DNA of 64,000 bases from Limnomonas spitsbergensis (taxonomy: Eukaryota > Chlorophyta > Chlorophyceae > Chlamydomonadales): contig JAYJMM010000097.1 of NCBI GenBank assembly GCA_037349105.1, positions 1,860,001 to 1,924,000 on the forward strand. The letters run 5' to 3'. The position numbers were made by a program, and so were the translations under genes. The notes below the pieces were generated by a model. The model had not been told where the DNA came from, searched no databases, and worked only from the letters and a program-made list of their open reading frames with translations. Each line of letters starts with the position of its first letter. Positions within the stretch are counted from its first letter, which is position 1. Shown here one piece after another: positions 11,165 through 31,049 of this stretch.

Positions 11165-12076
11165 CAGGGCCTGTGAAGGTAGTCAGACAGATGGCCTGTG
11201 AAGGTAGTCAGACAGCTGGCATGTGAAGGTAGTCAGACAGATGGCCTGTGAAAGTAGTCAGACAGCTGGCATGTGAAGGTAGTCAGACAGCTGGCATGTG
11301 AAGATAGTCAGACAGATGGTATGTGAAGGTTGTCAGACAGATGGCATGTGAAGGTAGTCAGACAGATGGCCTGTGAAGGTAGTCAGACAGCTGGTATGTG
11401 AAGGTAGTCAGACAGATGGTATGTGAAGGTTGTCAGACAGATGGCATGTGAAGGTAGTCAGACAGCTGGCATGTGAAGATAGTCAGACAGATGGTATGTG
11501 AAGGTTGTCAGACAGATGGCATGTGAAGGTAGTCAGACAGATGGCCTGTGAAGGTAGTCAGACAGCTGGTATGTGAAGGTAGTCAGACATATGGTATGTG
11601 AAGGTTGTCAGACAGATGGCATGTGAAGGTAGTCAGACAGCTGGCATGTGAAGGTAGTCAGACAGCTGGCATGTGAAGGTAGTCAGACAGCTGGCATGTG
11701 AAGGTTGTCAGACAGATGGCATGTGAAGGTAGTCAGACAGATGGCATGTGAAGGTAGTCAGACAGCTGGCATGTGAAGGTAGTCAGACAGATGGTATGTG
11801 AAGGTTGTCAGACAGATGGCCTGTGAAGGTAGTCAGACAGCTGGCATGTGAAGGTAGTGAGACAGCTGGCATGTGAAGGTAGTCAGACAGATGGCCTGTG
11901 AAGGTAGTCAGACAGATGGTATGTGAAGGTTGTCAGACAGATGGCATGTGAAGGTAGTCAGACAGCTGGCATGTGAGGGTAGTCAGACAGATGGTATGTG
12001 AAGGTTGTCAGACAGATGGCATGTGAAGGTAGTCAGACAGATGGCCTGTCAAGGTAGTCAGACAGATGGCATGTGA
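11165..12076. repeat. 25-bp minisatellite, about 36 copies
   Basis: The unit is close to GGTAGTCAGACAGATGGCATGTGAA, repeated head to tail without spacers. Variants cycle between CTGGC/ATGGC/ATGGT and GGTAG/GGTTG/GATAG, which implies higher-order amplification of blocks of several units. It is non-coding. Confidence 0.95.
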
Positions 12077-12269
12077 ACAGCTGGGCCTGTTTGTAGGCTG
12101 CATCCACTTGGGAGCCTGGGCTGAGCTGCCGTAACCCAGTGATATGACTGGGGGAGAGGGAGGGATGAAGGCCTGCAGCAGTGCATCTTTGGGGGGTCAA
12201 TCAGTCCCATTGGAAGAAATTAATCAATAAACACGCATCGGAATATGCATCTCTTGCTTGTCTGTATGC

Positions 12270-12415
12270 CAATGACGTTACACCTCTGGGCCCTGCTCAA
12301 ACAGGCTCGGCCGCGTGGGCGCCTAACTATAGAGTTGGGAGGAAAGATGGAAACAAACACAAGGGGGCAGGACAACAATTTGAGGAAAGGTGGGAAAGAA
12401 AGTGCAGGGACCAAA
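12270..12415 (+). mobile_element. SINE-like element copy (GACGTTACACCTCTGGG family)
   Basis: A near full-length copy: AATGACGTTACACCTCTGGG, GGCTCGGCCGCG, a GGCGCCTAACT block, then an A/G-rich tail (gggaggaaagatggaaacaaacac...). Clear target-site duplications were not found. Other copies in the window do have them. Confidence 0.7.
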
Positions 12416-12439
12416 CAAAAGGCTGGAAAAGAAAGACAA

Positions 12440-12850
12440 AGGAAGCAGCCTCTGAAAACGTCTACACCGCAACGATATCTACCACGTCTTCCACAAAGGG
12501 CAGGGCATCCCACCCAAGCGGCCAAGCCTGCCCCGGGACATCTCCAAAATTCTCTAGCACCGTTCGGAGGACCTGCCCATCCCCGCTCCGTAAGTTGATC
12601 CTGCACGCTGGGGCATTGAAAGCATGCATGCAACGCGTCCTCCTCATGGTCGCCCGTCTCCCCTAGCCCAACATCGCTGGCAGCACCGTCTGTCACGCTG
12701 CTGAACACTGCTAGTATGTATGCATTGAGAAATAATGTATACCAATCGAGGATTGGAGAACAAGATGACAAGTAGTGGCAGGCCAGGTGCAGCGTGCGTG
12801 CCCCTGCTGGTGATGGCTTGGCGCCGCCATCGGATGGACAAGAACTGGCC
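12440..12850 (-). mobile_element. Fragment of a LINE-type retroelement (3' part)
   Basis: One minus-strand frame reads ...ETGDHEEDALHACFQCPS..., resembling the Cys/His segment after the reverse transcriptase domain of algal LINEs. Neighbouring sequence is in mixed frames, so this is a decayed piece. It abuts the SINE-like copy at 12270-12415. Confidence 0.35.
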
Positions 12851-13170
12851 AGGCAACTTATTATAATATGTCTGATGTCACTGACTTGCAGTGGAGTTGT
12901 GGTCTGCTGTAGACCAGAGTCTCTGTTTTTCACGTTCCAAATCCATCTCCTAACCGTACCAACCGCAGATTGGAGACCTGACGGGCAGATTGCAAACTGA
13001 AGTGTGGAGCGAGGAGTGTCTCCAGCATCGACAGATCAGATCTGCTCATCAGCATCGAAACCAGGATCGAAATCCCACGTCGAAATATAGTTGTCGAAGC
13101 CCCGACACCCCTCGAACGCCTGCGCACTGCCGATAAATCTTCCTAGCCTCCCCAAATACCCCCTCTTGAC

Positions 13171-16100
13171 ATGGACCCCCGGAACCAAGAGCAATTGCGA
13201 CTGTTGCTGAGCCATGCACGTGGACAGATTGCATCGCAGGACCCCCAAACTGCGCTGGCGACCGTTTTGGAAGCCGTGCGTCTTCTCGGCGCCCCGGCGG
13301 CCGCATTCCCAGCTTTGGAGCTTGCCGTGAGCCAGTCTCAGGCGCTGACGCAAAGCGCGACGACGCCGATGGAAACGTCCATCAGCGACCGGTCGCCGCC
13401 GTCAAATGTAATGCAGGAGTTGTCTATGGCACTGGCTCAAGTCTCCATCTGCGCCCAGAGCTCCCAGGCCCAACAGCAAGTAAGGCCCACCCCACGACCC
13501 ACTTGAGAGTTGGGACTAGGGCAGAAAATAGTCATGCTTCTGGCCAATTATACTTTCTTAAACATCTCCGTCATGCCATGTCATACATGGCATGGTATAA
13601 GTAAACCTCCTCATGCCTTGATTGGATGAGGACGTGTGTTCAGTTCAACATGCTGGTGGCTGCTCCGCATGGGGCTGAAAGGGAGGGTGCTCACCAGTGC
13701 CTGCAACTGTGCCGCAGTTCAGAAATCTTATGATTATTTACGGTCCCCACTGATGAAAGTAGCTGAATTTGCTTTCAAATTACGGTGCCTGTAACTCAGC
13801 TACGTAATTCGGCCGCCGTAAGGACCGTAATCAGCGCAGCCATGGTGCTAACACTACCTGCACCTCCCACACCGGCTATAAATGAACTTGTGCTTATTTT
13901 ATTTTGTATTGGGGCCTCATTGATTGTGTAGTCAGTGGGCGCCCACTCGCCTGAGCACCAGTGGGTGGGGGGGATGAAGTGCAGCCTCTTGACATGGGAA
14001 AATAGAGAGATGTACACCAAATTGCGGCCAGCACCTGCTTCGATAGGCACTGCACCCAATAGGGTTGAATTGTTTTCAAAGGAAGGGACTTGTGCAGGGT
14101 TTAATCTTTGTGTATCTTGTATTGACCTTTTTATTGATCAGAGCCACAGCCGTTAAGACCCAAGCAACTGTTATTTCTCTGGTGTTGCACCTGCGGCATG
14201 TTGCATGATCGCAACGGCCACTGAGCCAAAGGCGACCCAGAGAAGCCGGCCAATAGGCACCCTGTCACACTTCATTTTGGATGAAGATAAGCTGCTTGCC
14301 TTGCACCAGCAGGCAGCTCTGTGTTTCAGCAGGAATGCACACGAGCTGAGCACCATGCTTAAGCTCCAACAAACAGTCCCCCAACCCGCCTGTCATAATT
14401 GCGTTTCATATTTTCTCAGGCATGCGCCCTGGCCTCATGCATGTCATTTGTGACTGCAGTCCTGCCTGGCCCTTTCTCAAACCTTTTGCGCAGCCCACGA
14501 GGGCTTGCCGTCAGCGCACGAGGGCATGCTGTCAGCGCACTGTTGTCATTGAGGCTTGGTAACTGCTAGATTCCTTACAATACCCCATTCTCAGCTCGAT
14601 GATGGGATGTCCGTTGGGTCTTGTAATTTCTGACCTTGTCTGTTTGCCCCATCCTCAGCCCCATGACGAGATGTTCGTTGGGCCTTGTAATTTCTGACCT
14701 TGTCTGTTGGCCCCATTCTCAGCTCGATGATGGGATGTCCGTTGGGTCTTGTAATTTCTGACCTTGTCTGTTTGCCCCATCCTCAGCCCCATGACGAGAT
14801 GTCCGTTGGGCCTTGCAATTTCTGACCTTGTCTGTTTGCCCCATCCTCAGCCCCATGACGAGATGTCCGTTGGGCCTTCAAGCAGCACCAGTGGCTATGA
14901 TGGAGGCCAGACAGGGGCTTCAGCAGGAGACGGGCAGTGGCAGCAGAGTTCTCATCAGCCACCCACAGCAGCTGGTGAGTGTCTTCTAGGAAGTAGGATG
15001 ATCAAGTGTGGGAAGATGCAACATGCTCTAAAATCTATGCCTTTTTCTCCGTAGATTGGTACGTCTATGACTTCCGCACTTCTTGTACCGCATCACGCTC
15101 ACCCGCAAATCGCACTCGCACCTCGAGCAAAATATGCACGCTCACGCACGGCAAATTTAGGCGTATAGGCAAATGCCCATAAGTATGCTGCTGAGCCCCT
15201 CGGGCTTCGAAAAGTATGAACAATGCTGAGTATGAAAATGAATTTGAATTGCATCCTGTAAAACGCATAGGCTTGAAGAGGATGGACTGAGCACACCGTT
15301 GTTGCCAGAGTTTCATTTTTCAGGATTCAGCTACATATCAGCTACAACCCGGCTTCCCTCCAGAGGCCCCCGGTGTGGACAGCCATGCTGCTGGGGCCGC
15401 CGGCAGTAGGCCGGTCCAGGTATGGTCCGAATCGGGCCTCTGATGGCCGCGGGGCGGCCTGCTGATGGTGGCCTCATAGCCGGAAAAAAACACTGGTTGT
15501 TGATGTACATCTTACTGCAAACCAGCAGGTGCCCTTGACCAGTGGACGCTGGCCTCCCGTCAACTGCAGCTGCAACAGCAGTATGAGGCAGACGCACAAC
15601 ATTTGCAGCAACAGCAACAGATGCAACAGGAGCAGCAGTTTCGCCAAATGCAACAACAGCAGCAGGTACCTCATCTGATGGGGATGCCTATGGACTCATG
15701 TCCTATGTCTAGCTCCAGTGGTCAGCAATCCCAAGGTCATCCAGTACAAGGGGAGAACGTCTGCGAACCCATCCTGCACGTAAGTTTCATTAATGTAGGG
15801 CCTGTGCGGACTTCCTGTCCCAAGCCTCACCTACAGCCGATTCAATGTTGTTGCGTTATGTCGTCTTGGATAGTTTGCCCAGTTGTCTTCATGGTAGGAG
15901 GCCATAGCTGCACCTGCGTACATGGACTTTAGGGCCCGTTCACATCTGATGTCAAATCATGTCATGGGGGTAACTCAAATTGGGGTCGTGGTAACTCGGT
16001 GCGACCCCAACCCAGATTCCGCTCCATAGTGTGAACGGGCCCTTCAACACAGCAGTGCCATCGCAAATTCCGCACCGCCATGTATGATGTGGACTGTCAG

Positions 16101-16808
16101 TCTGCTCTCTGTGACTCATCTACATGCCTGCCTCTGGTTTGAGACCCCATTTGTGGACAGCCATGATGCTTTGGCTACCTACCGTAGGCTGGTCTAGGGG
16201 TGGTCCCAATCAGGCCTTTAGCGGCCACATGGCGACCTGCAGAACGTGAACTCGAAGCTGAAAAAATAAGTTCTGCTGCCCGTGCTCGCTGCTTGTTCCT
16301 CCCCTCTTGTGACGTCCGCCAACACGGTTTTGGGTTTGTGATCCTCAACTCACAATCCACTACAGGTAATTCAATTCATCAGTCCCTTTGTTCCATTTTG
16401 AACCCATTCCCACCATGTACAAATGAAACCGAGGAGATATCAGATTTCAAGGACCTCATCCTGGTAGGCTGATATCTCTGGATGTCAGTGACGTTACACC
16501 TCTGGGCTCTGCTCAAGAAGGCTCGGCCGCGTGTGGGCGCCTGCCTAAAGGGCTGGGAGGAAAGTACGAAACAAAACACGAGGGGGCAGGGGGGGGGAAG
16601 GTAGGAAAAGTGGGAAATAAAGTGATATCTCTGGATGTTCTGAGGATCGCGCTAACATTGCAACCCTTCCGTGCAGGAGTCTGGTCGGGACGAACTCACG
16701 TTGTGCGCTCTGCGGGACGGTTCGAGCTTTGTGTGTCCGCGTTGCCAGGGTGTGGTGCAAGTCTGCAGAGGGGAACAGCACGCACGCTATTGGTGTCAGG
16801 CAGAATAA
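13171..16808 (+). CDS. Unrecognised 271-aa protein with Gln-rich middle and C-terminal zinc-ribbon-like end
   Basis: Four exons join in frame: 13171-13479, 14851-14974, 15529-15779 and 16677-16808 (TAA). Total 816 nt, 271 residues, and every intron has GT..AG. Residues 1-60 look helical (MDPRNQEQLRLLLSHARG... then a DPQTALATVLEA stretch), like a short TPR-type hairpin. Residues 145-190 are Gln-rich coiled-coil (LQLQQQYEADAQHLQQQQQ). The last exon encodes a compact domain with CPRC, then C and HARYWC, which could bind zinc. The family was not recognised and no function is assigned. ATG 13171 is the first Met of a frame that fits the splice phase. The introns hold a 64-bp splice-acceptor repeat, three MITEs and a SINE-like insertion that ends 38-54 bp before the last exon. 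Confidence 0.8.
14575..14878 (+). repeat. 64-bp tandem repeat carrying five copies of a splice acceptor
   Basis: AG acceptors at 14594, 14658, 14722, 14786 and 14850 are spaced exactly 64 bp apart. Each follows CCCCAT(C/T)CTC and precedes a copy of the first exon-2 bases (CCCCATGACGAGATG or CTCGATGATGGGATG). Only the last copy continues into the open exon. Three upstream copies run into TTGTAATTTC, a potential donor, 25-30 nt after the acceptor. Confidence 0.93.
15316..15488. mobile_element. MITE copy, 'CAGCTAC' family (copy 2)
   Basis: Starts TTTTTCAGGATTCAGCTACA and ends near CATAGCCGGAAAAAAA, so the ends form an imperfect inverted repeat. The body contains the ggccggtccagg and gggcctctgatggcc blocks shared with the other copies. 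It lies in intron 2 of the 13171-16808 gene, ending about 40 bp before exon 3. Confidence 0.75.
15931..16043. mobile_element. 113-bp MITE with 14-bp terminal inverted repeats
   Basis: The ends AGGGCCCGTTCACA (15931-15944) and TGTGAACGGGCCCT (16030-16043) are perfect reverse complements. This resembles short hAT-type non-autonomous elements, but no convincing 8-bp target duplication was seen. It lies in intron 3 of the 13171-16808 gene. Confidence 0.8.
16108..16267. mobile_element. MITE copy, 'CAGCTAC' family (copy 3)
   Basis: Starts GTGACTCATCTACATG and ends near CTCGAAGCTGAAAAAAT. It shares the CCCCATTTGTGGACAGCC, GGTCCCAATC and GCCTTTAGCGGCCAC blocks. It is more diverged than copies 2 and 4 and lies in the same intron as the 113-bp MITE. 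Confidence 0.65.
16486..16622 (+). mobile_element. SINE-like element copy with 16-bp target-site duplication
   Basis: CAGTGACGTTACACCTCTGGG through an A/G-rich tail ending GGGAAATAAAG. It is flanked by the perfect direct repeat TGATATCTCTGGATGT at 16470-16485 and 16623-16638, the signature of target-primed retroposition. It sits in the last intron of the 13171-16808 gene. Confidence 0.88.
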
Positions 16809-16873
16809 TGCTGCCCTGCCGCGTCCACTGCCTGCTGGATTGTATATACTATATAGGCGGTAGATTAAATGCC

Positions 16874-16936
16874 CACGACATTACACCTCTGGGCCCTGCT
16901 GAGGATGGCTCAGCCACGCGGGCGCCTAACCACCAG
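16874..16936 (+). mobile_element. SINE-like element copy, 5' part
   Basis: CGACATTACACCTCTGGGCC through GGGCGCCTAACCACC. Only the conserved 5' block of about 60 bp is present. Confidence 0.65.
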
Positions 16937-17366
16937 GAGGTCAGTGTGCTATGGGCTGCTGGTTTTTTGAGTTTATTTTCCCCTTGTAGGACTGAACATA
17001 TCATGCCCTGACTGCTGGTGCACTATTTTCCATGGGGGTCATGCCTCCGAACCCTGAATCCCTCTAAAACGTTGGACTTCTACCGCTATGGTATTTTTCC
17101 TCTCACCCTTCTTCTTCTACCTCTTTGCCCACTACATGGCCTTAAATGTATGTCAGCCAGGTGAAACAGATTACACCTTGAGCTGAGTCTGCAAACCAGT
17201 CAAATAGGAAGCAGGGCAGGGTAGCACCAGATAAAGTACACATCTTGATGCAGGGGAATCAGTTGCTGCTGAGCCCTATTTGTCAGGGCAACAAGGTAAT
17301 GCTCGGCTGAAAGGCAGCAGAGTAATGAATGTAGGTCCAGGGGATTCAGTGGCTGCCGAGGCCTTA

Positions 17367-17412
17367 GTCAATGACGTTACACCTCTGGCCCCTGCTGAAA
17401 AGGCTCGAGCCC
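17367..17412 (+). mobile_element. SINE-like element copy, 5' part
   Basis: GTCAATGACGTTACACCTCT through AAAAGGCTCGAGCC. It is truncated and lies next to a second truncated copy at 17440. Confidence 0.6.
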
Positions 17413-17439
17413 CCAGCTCGGCCCCCAGTGCTACGAAGT

Positions 17440-17492
17440 CAATGGCATTTCACCTCTGGGCCCTGCTCAAAAAGGCACGGCCGTGCGGGTGG
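17440..17492 (+). mobile_element. SINE-like element copy, 5' part
   Basis: GTCAATGGCATTTCACCTCT through CACGGCCGTGCGGGTGG. This truncated copy is in tandem with the one at 17367. Confidence 0.6.
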
Positions 17493-17499
17493 TAGACAG

Positions 17500-18043
17500 G
17501 TACATAACTAGCATTGTGATGCGTGTCGTCACTGAGACATGTTAACCAGGCTGAACATTCCATGGCACTATGGTAACCACGTTATCACCACCCTGTCATG
17601 CTATTTTCTTTCTTACTTGAAGCCCTGATTTCGTAATCACCCTTTAATCTGAAGTTACATAGTCACTCCTCATCGAGCAAGCACAAACACTGCTCGAATA
17701 TCGATCCATCATACAGAACAAGCACCAACACTGTTCGACCCCTTCAGTCTAAGCAAGCACAAATACTAATTAGTCTTGGAGGTCTTCTCTTGATATTTCG
17801 GCCCTTATCAAGCATTCTCCAGCCTTCCAGCTGGTTTACCACCACCAATTCCATCAACACTTCATCAACAGCCAGTCCAGAGGCTCCAAGTCGACTCCTT
17901 GATAGATCATGAAACGAGTCTCCCCATCTGAAGATCGCCTACAAGCGACTTCCCACTGAAGATCATCGTACCCTGTCACCAGTGTACTACATCTTCGACT
18001 GCTACTACAATCACCTTCGGAAGGGTCGACCCATCAGGCAATC
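17500..18043. other. Intergenic, no gene; possible retroelement leader
   Basis: At 17660-17780 the phrase GAGCAAGCACAAACACTG recurs two to three times in degenerate form. The stretch up to 18043 could be the untranslated leader of the short frame at 18044, but no paired terminal repeat was found. Confidence 0.35.
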
Positions 18044-18283
18044 TTGTCAACAGTAGAGAATAGTCAGGAGTCTTCAGCTAGGAGGATGTCGCTCGAAGAA
18101 TTGAAGAATCAGGGACGTGTCGTATTGATGACGTCTAATGCAGCCAAGATACACATGTTAGGGCAAACCAATATGCACCTGACTTGCAGTAACAAGATGT
18201 GGCTTCTGGTTTTTGCAACGGAAGAATTGAGATTGGCAATAATGCCGATGAGTGCTTTTGAACTTGGGTGGACTGCGTTATAA
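18044..18283 (+). CDS. Unrecognised 79-aa open frame
   Basis: Starts MSTVENSQESSARRMSLEEL and continues with alternating hydrophobic and polar residues to a TAA at 18283. No domain was recognised. Its start is loosely like the N terminus of retrotransposon gag proteins, and it lies among element fragments. A truncated retroelement is as likely as a gene. Confidence 0.2.
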   Translation: MSTVENSQESSARRMSLEELKNQGRVVLMTSNAAKIHMLGQTNMHLTCSNKMWLLVFATEELRLAIMPMSAFELGWTAL

Positions 18284-18847
18284 AAGACACGAAAGCTGGT
18301 TCCCCTTTTCTTGTCATCCTTCTATAAGATTCTTATTTCTGGCTGGGGGGGGACTGAAAGGGGGTTACTCCTATTTTAGTTCTTTTCACTGAAGCTGTTG
18401 CGCAGTCATTTGCTTGCGCAGCCATTAGCCCCGACAACCCAGTGCTACAAGATGTGACCCTCGCCTTAACTAACCAGAATTCAGGCACGCCCACTGCACG
18501 GCAAACAATTCTTATAGTGATGCAAGCAAAGGGAATGAGAGGCGGCCCCCTGTGCAACCAATGATTGGCCTTGCCACACCTGGATGGCCGAGTGGCTGGA
18601 CTTCGGCCATACTGCTAGTGGAAGTCCCGGATGTTCTGGATCTCGTACCAACCAAAGGAACGGTAGCAGTGTGCCAGTGCCAGAGAGTCACCGGCCAGTA
18701 ATGTAATCATGCAGTGTGTGCGGTTTATCCTTGTGCCAGCATGGAGTACGATGAGCAGCTGAGTGGTTCTTAGCGCATTTCAGTGTACGGCGCGTTCAGG
18801 CGGTTCATGCCCCGAGGGTGCGTAACGAGAGCCTGGCAGTCTGGCAC

Positions 18848-18903
18848 ATGTCCCCGGCCGAGCCTTTTTTATCAGGGCCCAGAGGTGTACCTTCATTGGC
18901 ATG
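18848..18903 (-). mobile_element. SINE-like element copy, 5' part, minus orientation
   Basis: On the minus strand it reads CCAATGAAGGTACACCTCTG then GGGCCCTGATAAAAAAGGCT and CGGCCGGGG, matching the family 5' block. It shows the element inserts in both orientations. Confidence 0.6.
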
Positions 18904-19091
18904 TCCACGGGTTAAGTGCAAACCTCCGCACACTCTGTCTTCCGCCACACGCACACCTGCCCCACCCCTGAAAAGTACGGAGGCCCAGACCGATGCGCTA
19001 TTCTTACTGCCCTCCGTGTAACACAACTAAACTGTATGGGCTCTGGCATCTGTAGGTGCTTGCAAGAAGACACTAAGCGTTGCCTCCCGTT

Positions 19092-28106
<9,015 letters not shown>

Positions 28107-28309
28107 AGAGAAGGCGGCAGATAGTGGTCGCCTCAGCATTGAGGCAGCGGGCATTGGCCAGGAGAGGAAGATCACGATGGTGGGCCCCCCATGAGGTATC
28201 AGGTGCCCCTCATGGGGAGCATGCAGAATTGATCTTGCTGTGTGCAGCCTCATTGCACTGGCTCTCTATGTGGACCTTAAGACTTGTGACGACGTAGACT
28301 AAGTCAGCT

Positions 28310-28365
28310 GATGTACAGCAGCGTAGGCAGTACAGCAGCGTAGGCAGTACAGCAGCGTAGGCAGC
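28310..28365. repeat. 17-bp tandem repeat, about 3 copies
   Basis: TACAGCAGCGTAGGCAG repeats head to tail about 200 bp after the stop of the TPR-RING-LON gene, possibly within its 3' UTR. Confidence 0.85.
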
Positions 28366-28837
28366 TTCCAAGCTGCACAAAGACTTTGCCCTACGACCGG
28401 CTACGCACTTCTTGTTTTTGTTGCTTTGATAGGAATGAGAGGTGGTCAAGGGCTCATGAGTGGTTTGCTACAACCTGTCCCAAATCTGCAGGTCCAAGGG
28501 ACTACAAAGAATTGGTGAATACCGCCTTGCAGATTGATGCACTGTGACGGTGAAGGAAACCTTCATCGATCAGACTCCATGAACAAATAACCGAACTTGA
28601 GATTCCCAGTCTGTTTGAAACAGATCCACTTCTACTCATGTGTACAGATTACGCGAGTCACTAACTGTGGTAGAACTGCGAGGGTAAGTGCCACACGATG
28701 CTTTTGCAATTCTTGTACTTGTCCACTGTTACCAGGGTACCCCTGCTGGTACTTCAAATGAAAAATAATCCGGTTTCTGTCTACCGGTAATGATTTTCTT
28801 TCACTCGACTCCTTACTGTTCTAAACTCGACTCCTTA

Positions 28838-28872
28838 AAGCAGGGCCCAGAGTTGTAACGTAATGCACTTGA
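28838..28872 (-). mobile_element. SINE-like element fragment
   Basis: On the minus strand it reads GTGCATTACGTTACAACTCT then GGGCCCTGCTTTA, matching the first 35 bp of the family. Confidence 0.5.
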
Positions 28873-28927
28873 CTCCTCATGGCAAGCATACTGAAAAATG
28901 CCTACCGGCAACCCTTGAGGAAGGATG

Positions 28928-28982
28928 GGCGCCCACGCGGTGAAGCCTTTTTCAGCAGGGCCTTGAGGGGTTACGTCAGTTC
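28928..28982 (-). mobile_element. SINE-like element copy, 5' part
   Basis: On the minus strand it reads CTGACGTAACCCCTCAAGGC, CCTGCTGAAAAAGGCTTCAC and CGCGTGGGCGCC, a diverged family 5' block. Confidence 0.55.
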
Positions 28983-29089
28983 AGCAGGTAATTATAGGCA
29001 ATGATGTTCTGTAGGTAGTTCAAGTGTGGAACAGGGGCTATCAGGGTCCTGGCAGGATTTCTCATTGGACGCGCTCCTGGTGTTCCGCT

Positions 29090-29142
29090 AGTCAATGACA
29101 TTACACCTCTGGGCCCTGCTCAAAAGGCTCGGCCGCGCCAGG
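29090..29142 (+). mobile_element. SINE-like element copy, 5' part
   Basis: GTCAATGACATTACACCTCT, GGGCCCTGCTCAAAAGGCTC, GGCCGCGCC. It is truncated after the conserved block. Confidence 0.65.
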
Positions 29143-29389
29143 TGTTGCACTTATGTGTGAATATGGGTTTCCCTCGTGAGAAAGCGGCGTTATGAAGGCA
29201 CCTGGGGATCCAAGCATGCTGCTTCGCAGTTTGGGTCGCATAACAGTGCTCCGTCACAAAGCACAAACGGGAGCGTTGATTAAAGGAGAGAATTTTTCAA
29301 GCAAATGATGTCAAATATTCTATTTTGAGGGGGCTGGACGATGGTGGCAGGACGGGCCGCCATTCCACGGTACCGTCATCAAGGCTAAG

Positions 29390-29769
29390 AGGTCGGTCAC
29401 ACAGCGTTACGTTTGGGGTTGCGTCAGGAAAAAGTGATAACGTGACGCCGGTCACACTGGCCCAAACGCGAAACGCATCCAAACGCGAAACGCAGACGCG
29501 GAGGGGGGGGGCGGGGTGACGTTTTGCGTTTGAGATTTTTCATCGATTCCAGCTCAAGCTTGATCGTAAGCTGCAAATGAAGAACACATATGTTACAATA
29601 TAAGGAAATATCAGCCCCGAGCCGCTAGGAGTCGGAATTCGCACACAAATGTACCATGTCGTGCCCTGACGTCTTGCCCAAACGCAGTGTGACCGACGCG
29701 AAATCCAGACGCGACCCCAACGCTACTGCCAAACGCAACCTCAAACGTCAAACGCAGTCTGACCGACCT
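29390..29769. mobile_element. 380-bp MITE with inverted ends and 5-bp duplication
   Basis: Starts AGGTCGGTCACACAGCGTT and ends with the inverted match ...GACCGACCT. The inverted similarity extends about 40 bp inward (TTTGGGGTTGCG against CGCAACCTCAAA). CTAAG flanks both sides (29385-29389 and 29770-29774). The interior is rich in AAACGC phrases on both arms and has no coding capacity. Confidence 0.85.
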
Positions 29770-29799
29770 CTAAGAGTTGAATGCTCTACACGAGTTGAC

Positions 29800-31049
29800 G
29801 CGCAGGGCGGGTCAGATGTATCGACACGTTTTAGGGGTACTGAGGTTTGACCCGCCGTCCCAACCTGGTTCACACTAGCAGTACCAACTGCAAGTTGAAG
29901 TAATCTCTCTAGGAACTGCCTCGATCGACCTGGTGTGTTGCTACATCGTCAAGTGCTGTAATCAGCTTGCCATACACGGTTTATTGAGGCCTGTTGGGGT
30001 ATCATTTGAATCCGAATGACAGTTGGATAAAAAAAACTGCCCCGTTGGGCACCAAACTTGCGGCGGCTGAGCCTGAAAAGTGGCAAAAAACCGGTTAAGA
30101 CCTTACGTGGGTGTAGGTGGGTCACAGACGGAGGCATTGCCATCTTCCCTGGGTCATTTGGCCAATCCAACTTGCAGATATGGCCTTCCATGTGGCCCAC
30201 ATCAGGGCTGTCTTTGATGGATTGGAATTCACTCCAAACCTGTCTGATTGCTATGATGTCTGGTGATTCAGAGAGCCTGAGAGTAGCTCATTAAGACTGC
30301 CCTCCCAATTTTTGCACCATTCCCCACTCCAGAGGCTGCACATTTGGGGCAAAGGTGTCTTGGCAGGAAGCCATACCCCTTGCCCCATGCAGCCCCTCAG
30401 CCATGCAAGCTCCCATATCACTGCCACTGAGTTCCAGAATGCCTTAAGTCATGTATCCACTCTTTATTCACACATCTTGATTTGTATGTCCTTTATTCCA
30501 GGCCCCCCTTCTTATCTGAGCTGAGCCAGCCAGATCTGCCGAGGACTGGTTTTGCGAGAGGATGGAAAAAACAGCACTGGTGGTTTCAGAGCCACAGCCC
30601 TAGGCTTTACAGCAGGTAATACTTCAGCTATGGAGGCCAGCATGACAATATAACATCCTCAAAAAATTAGAGGCAGGCCCCTCAGCATGAGTAAGTTGTC
30701 TCAAAACATAAATTCATTGGAGTTGGTGATTCTGTCAAGTGGACTCCCAAAGCCCATTGTGTTTGCGTTTCATGATCTCAAGGGACAGTTAGTGCCTACC
30801 AGAATTAGTGCACTGCTAGCAATCAGGTTGGAGCACAGTCAATGTGTAACTGATATCAAGTCATGACCTAACCACCTTGCATTGCTGGGCCTGTCCACGT
30901 TTTTACGGTACATATGACCCGCCATGCGCGTGATTGCCTGCTACCTTCCATGATCTCAGTCGATACCAGGAGCCCATCACCACGCTCATGCAGTTGCTGG
31001 AGGGAGCTCTGGTCCCTGATATGTCAAAGTGTCGGCCCTGCATGAATGT
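29800..31049. other. Intergenic between convergent genes, no gene seen
   Basis: This lies between the 3' end of the TPR-RING-LON gene (+) and the 3' end of the kinase gene (-). No exon or repeat of note was found. The part next to 31050 is probably kinase 3' UTR. Confidence 0.45.

Noticed and set aside
11165..12076. Possible CRISPR array
   Set aside because: Units are contiguous with no unique spacers and the genome is clearly eukaryotic. It is a minisatellite.
18585..18665. tRNA-like sequence with GGATGGCCGAGTGGCTGGA
   Set aside because: It matches the D-arm of Ser/Leu tRNAs, but no consistent acceptor stem, anticodon arm or GGTTCGA-type T arm follows. It may be a pseudo-tRNA or a SINE head.
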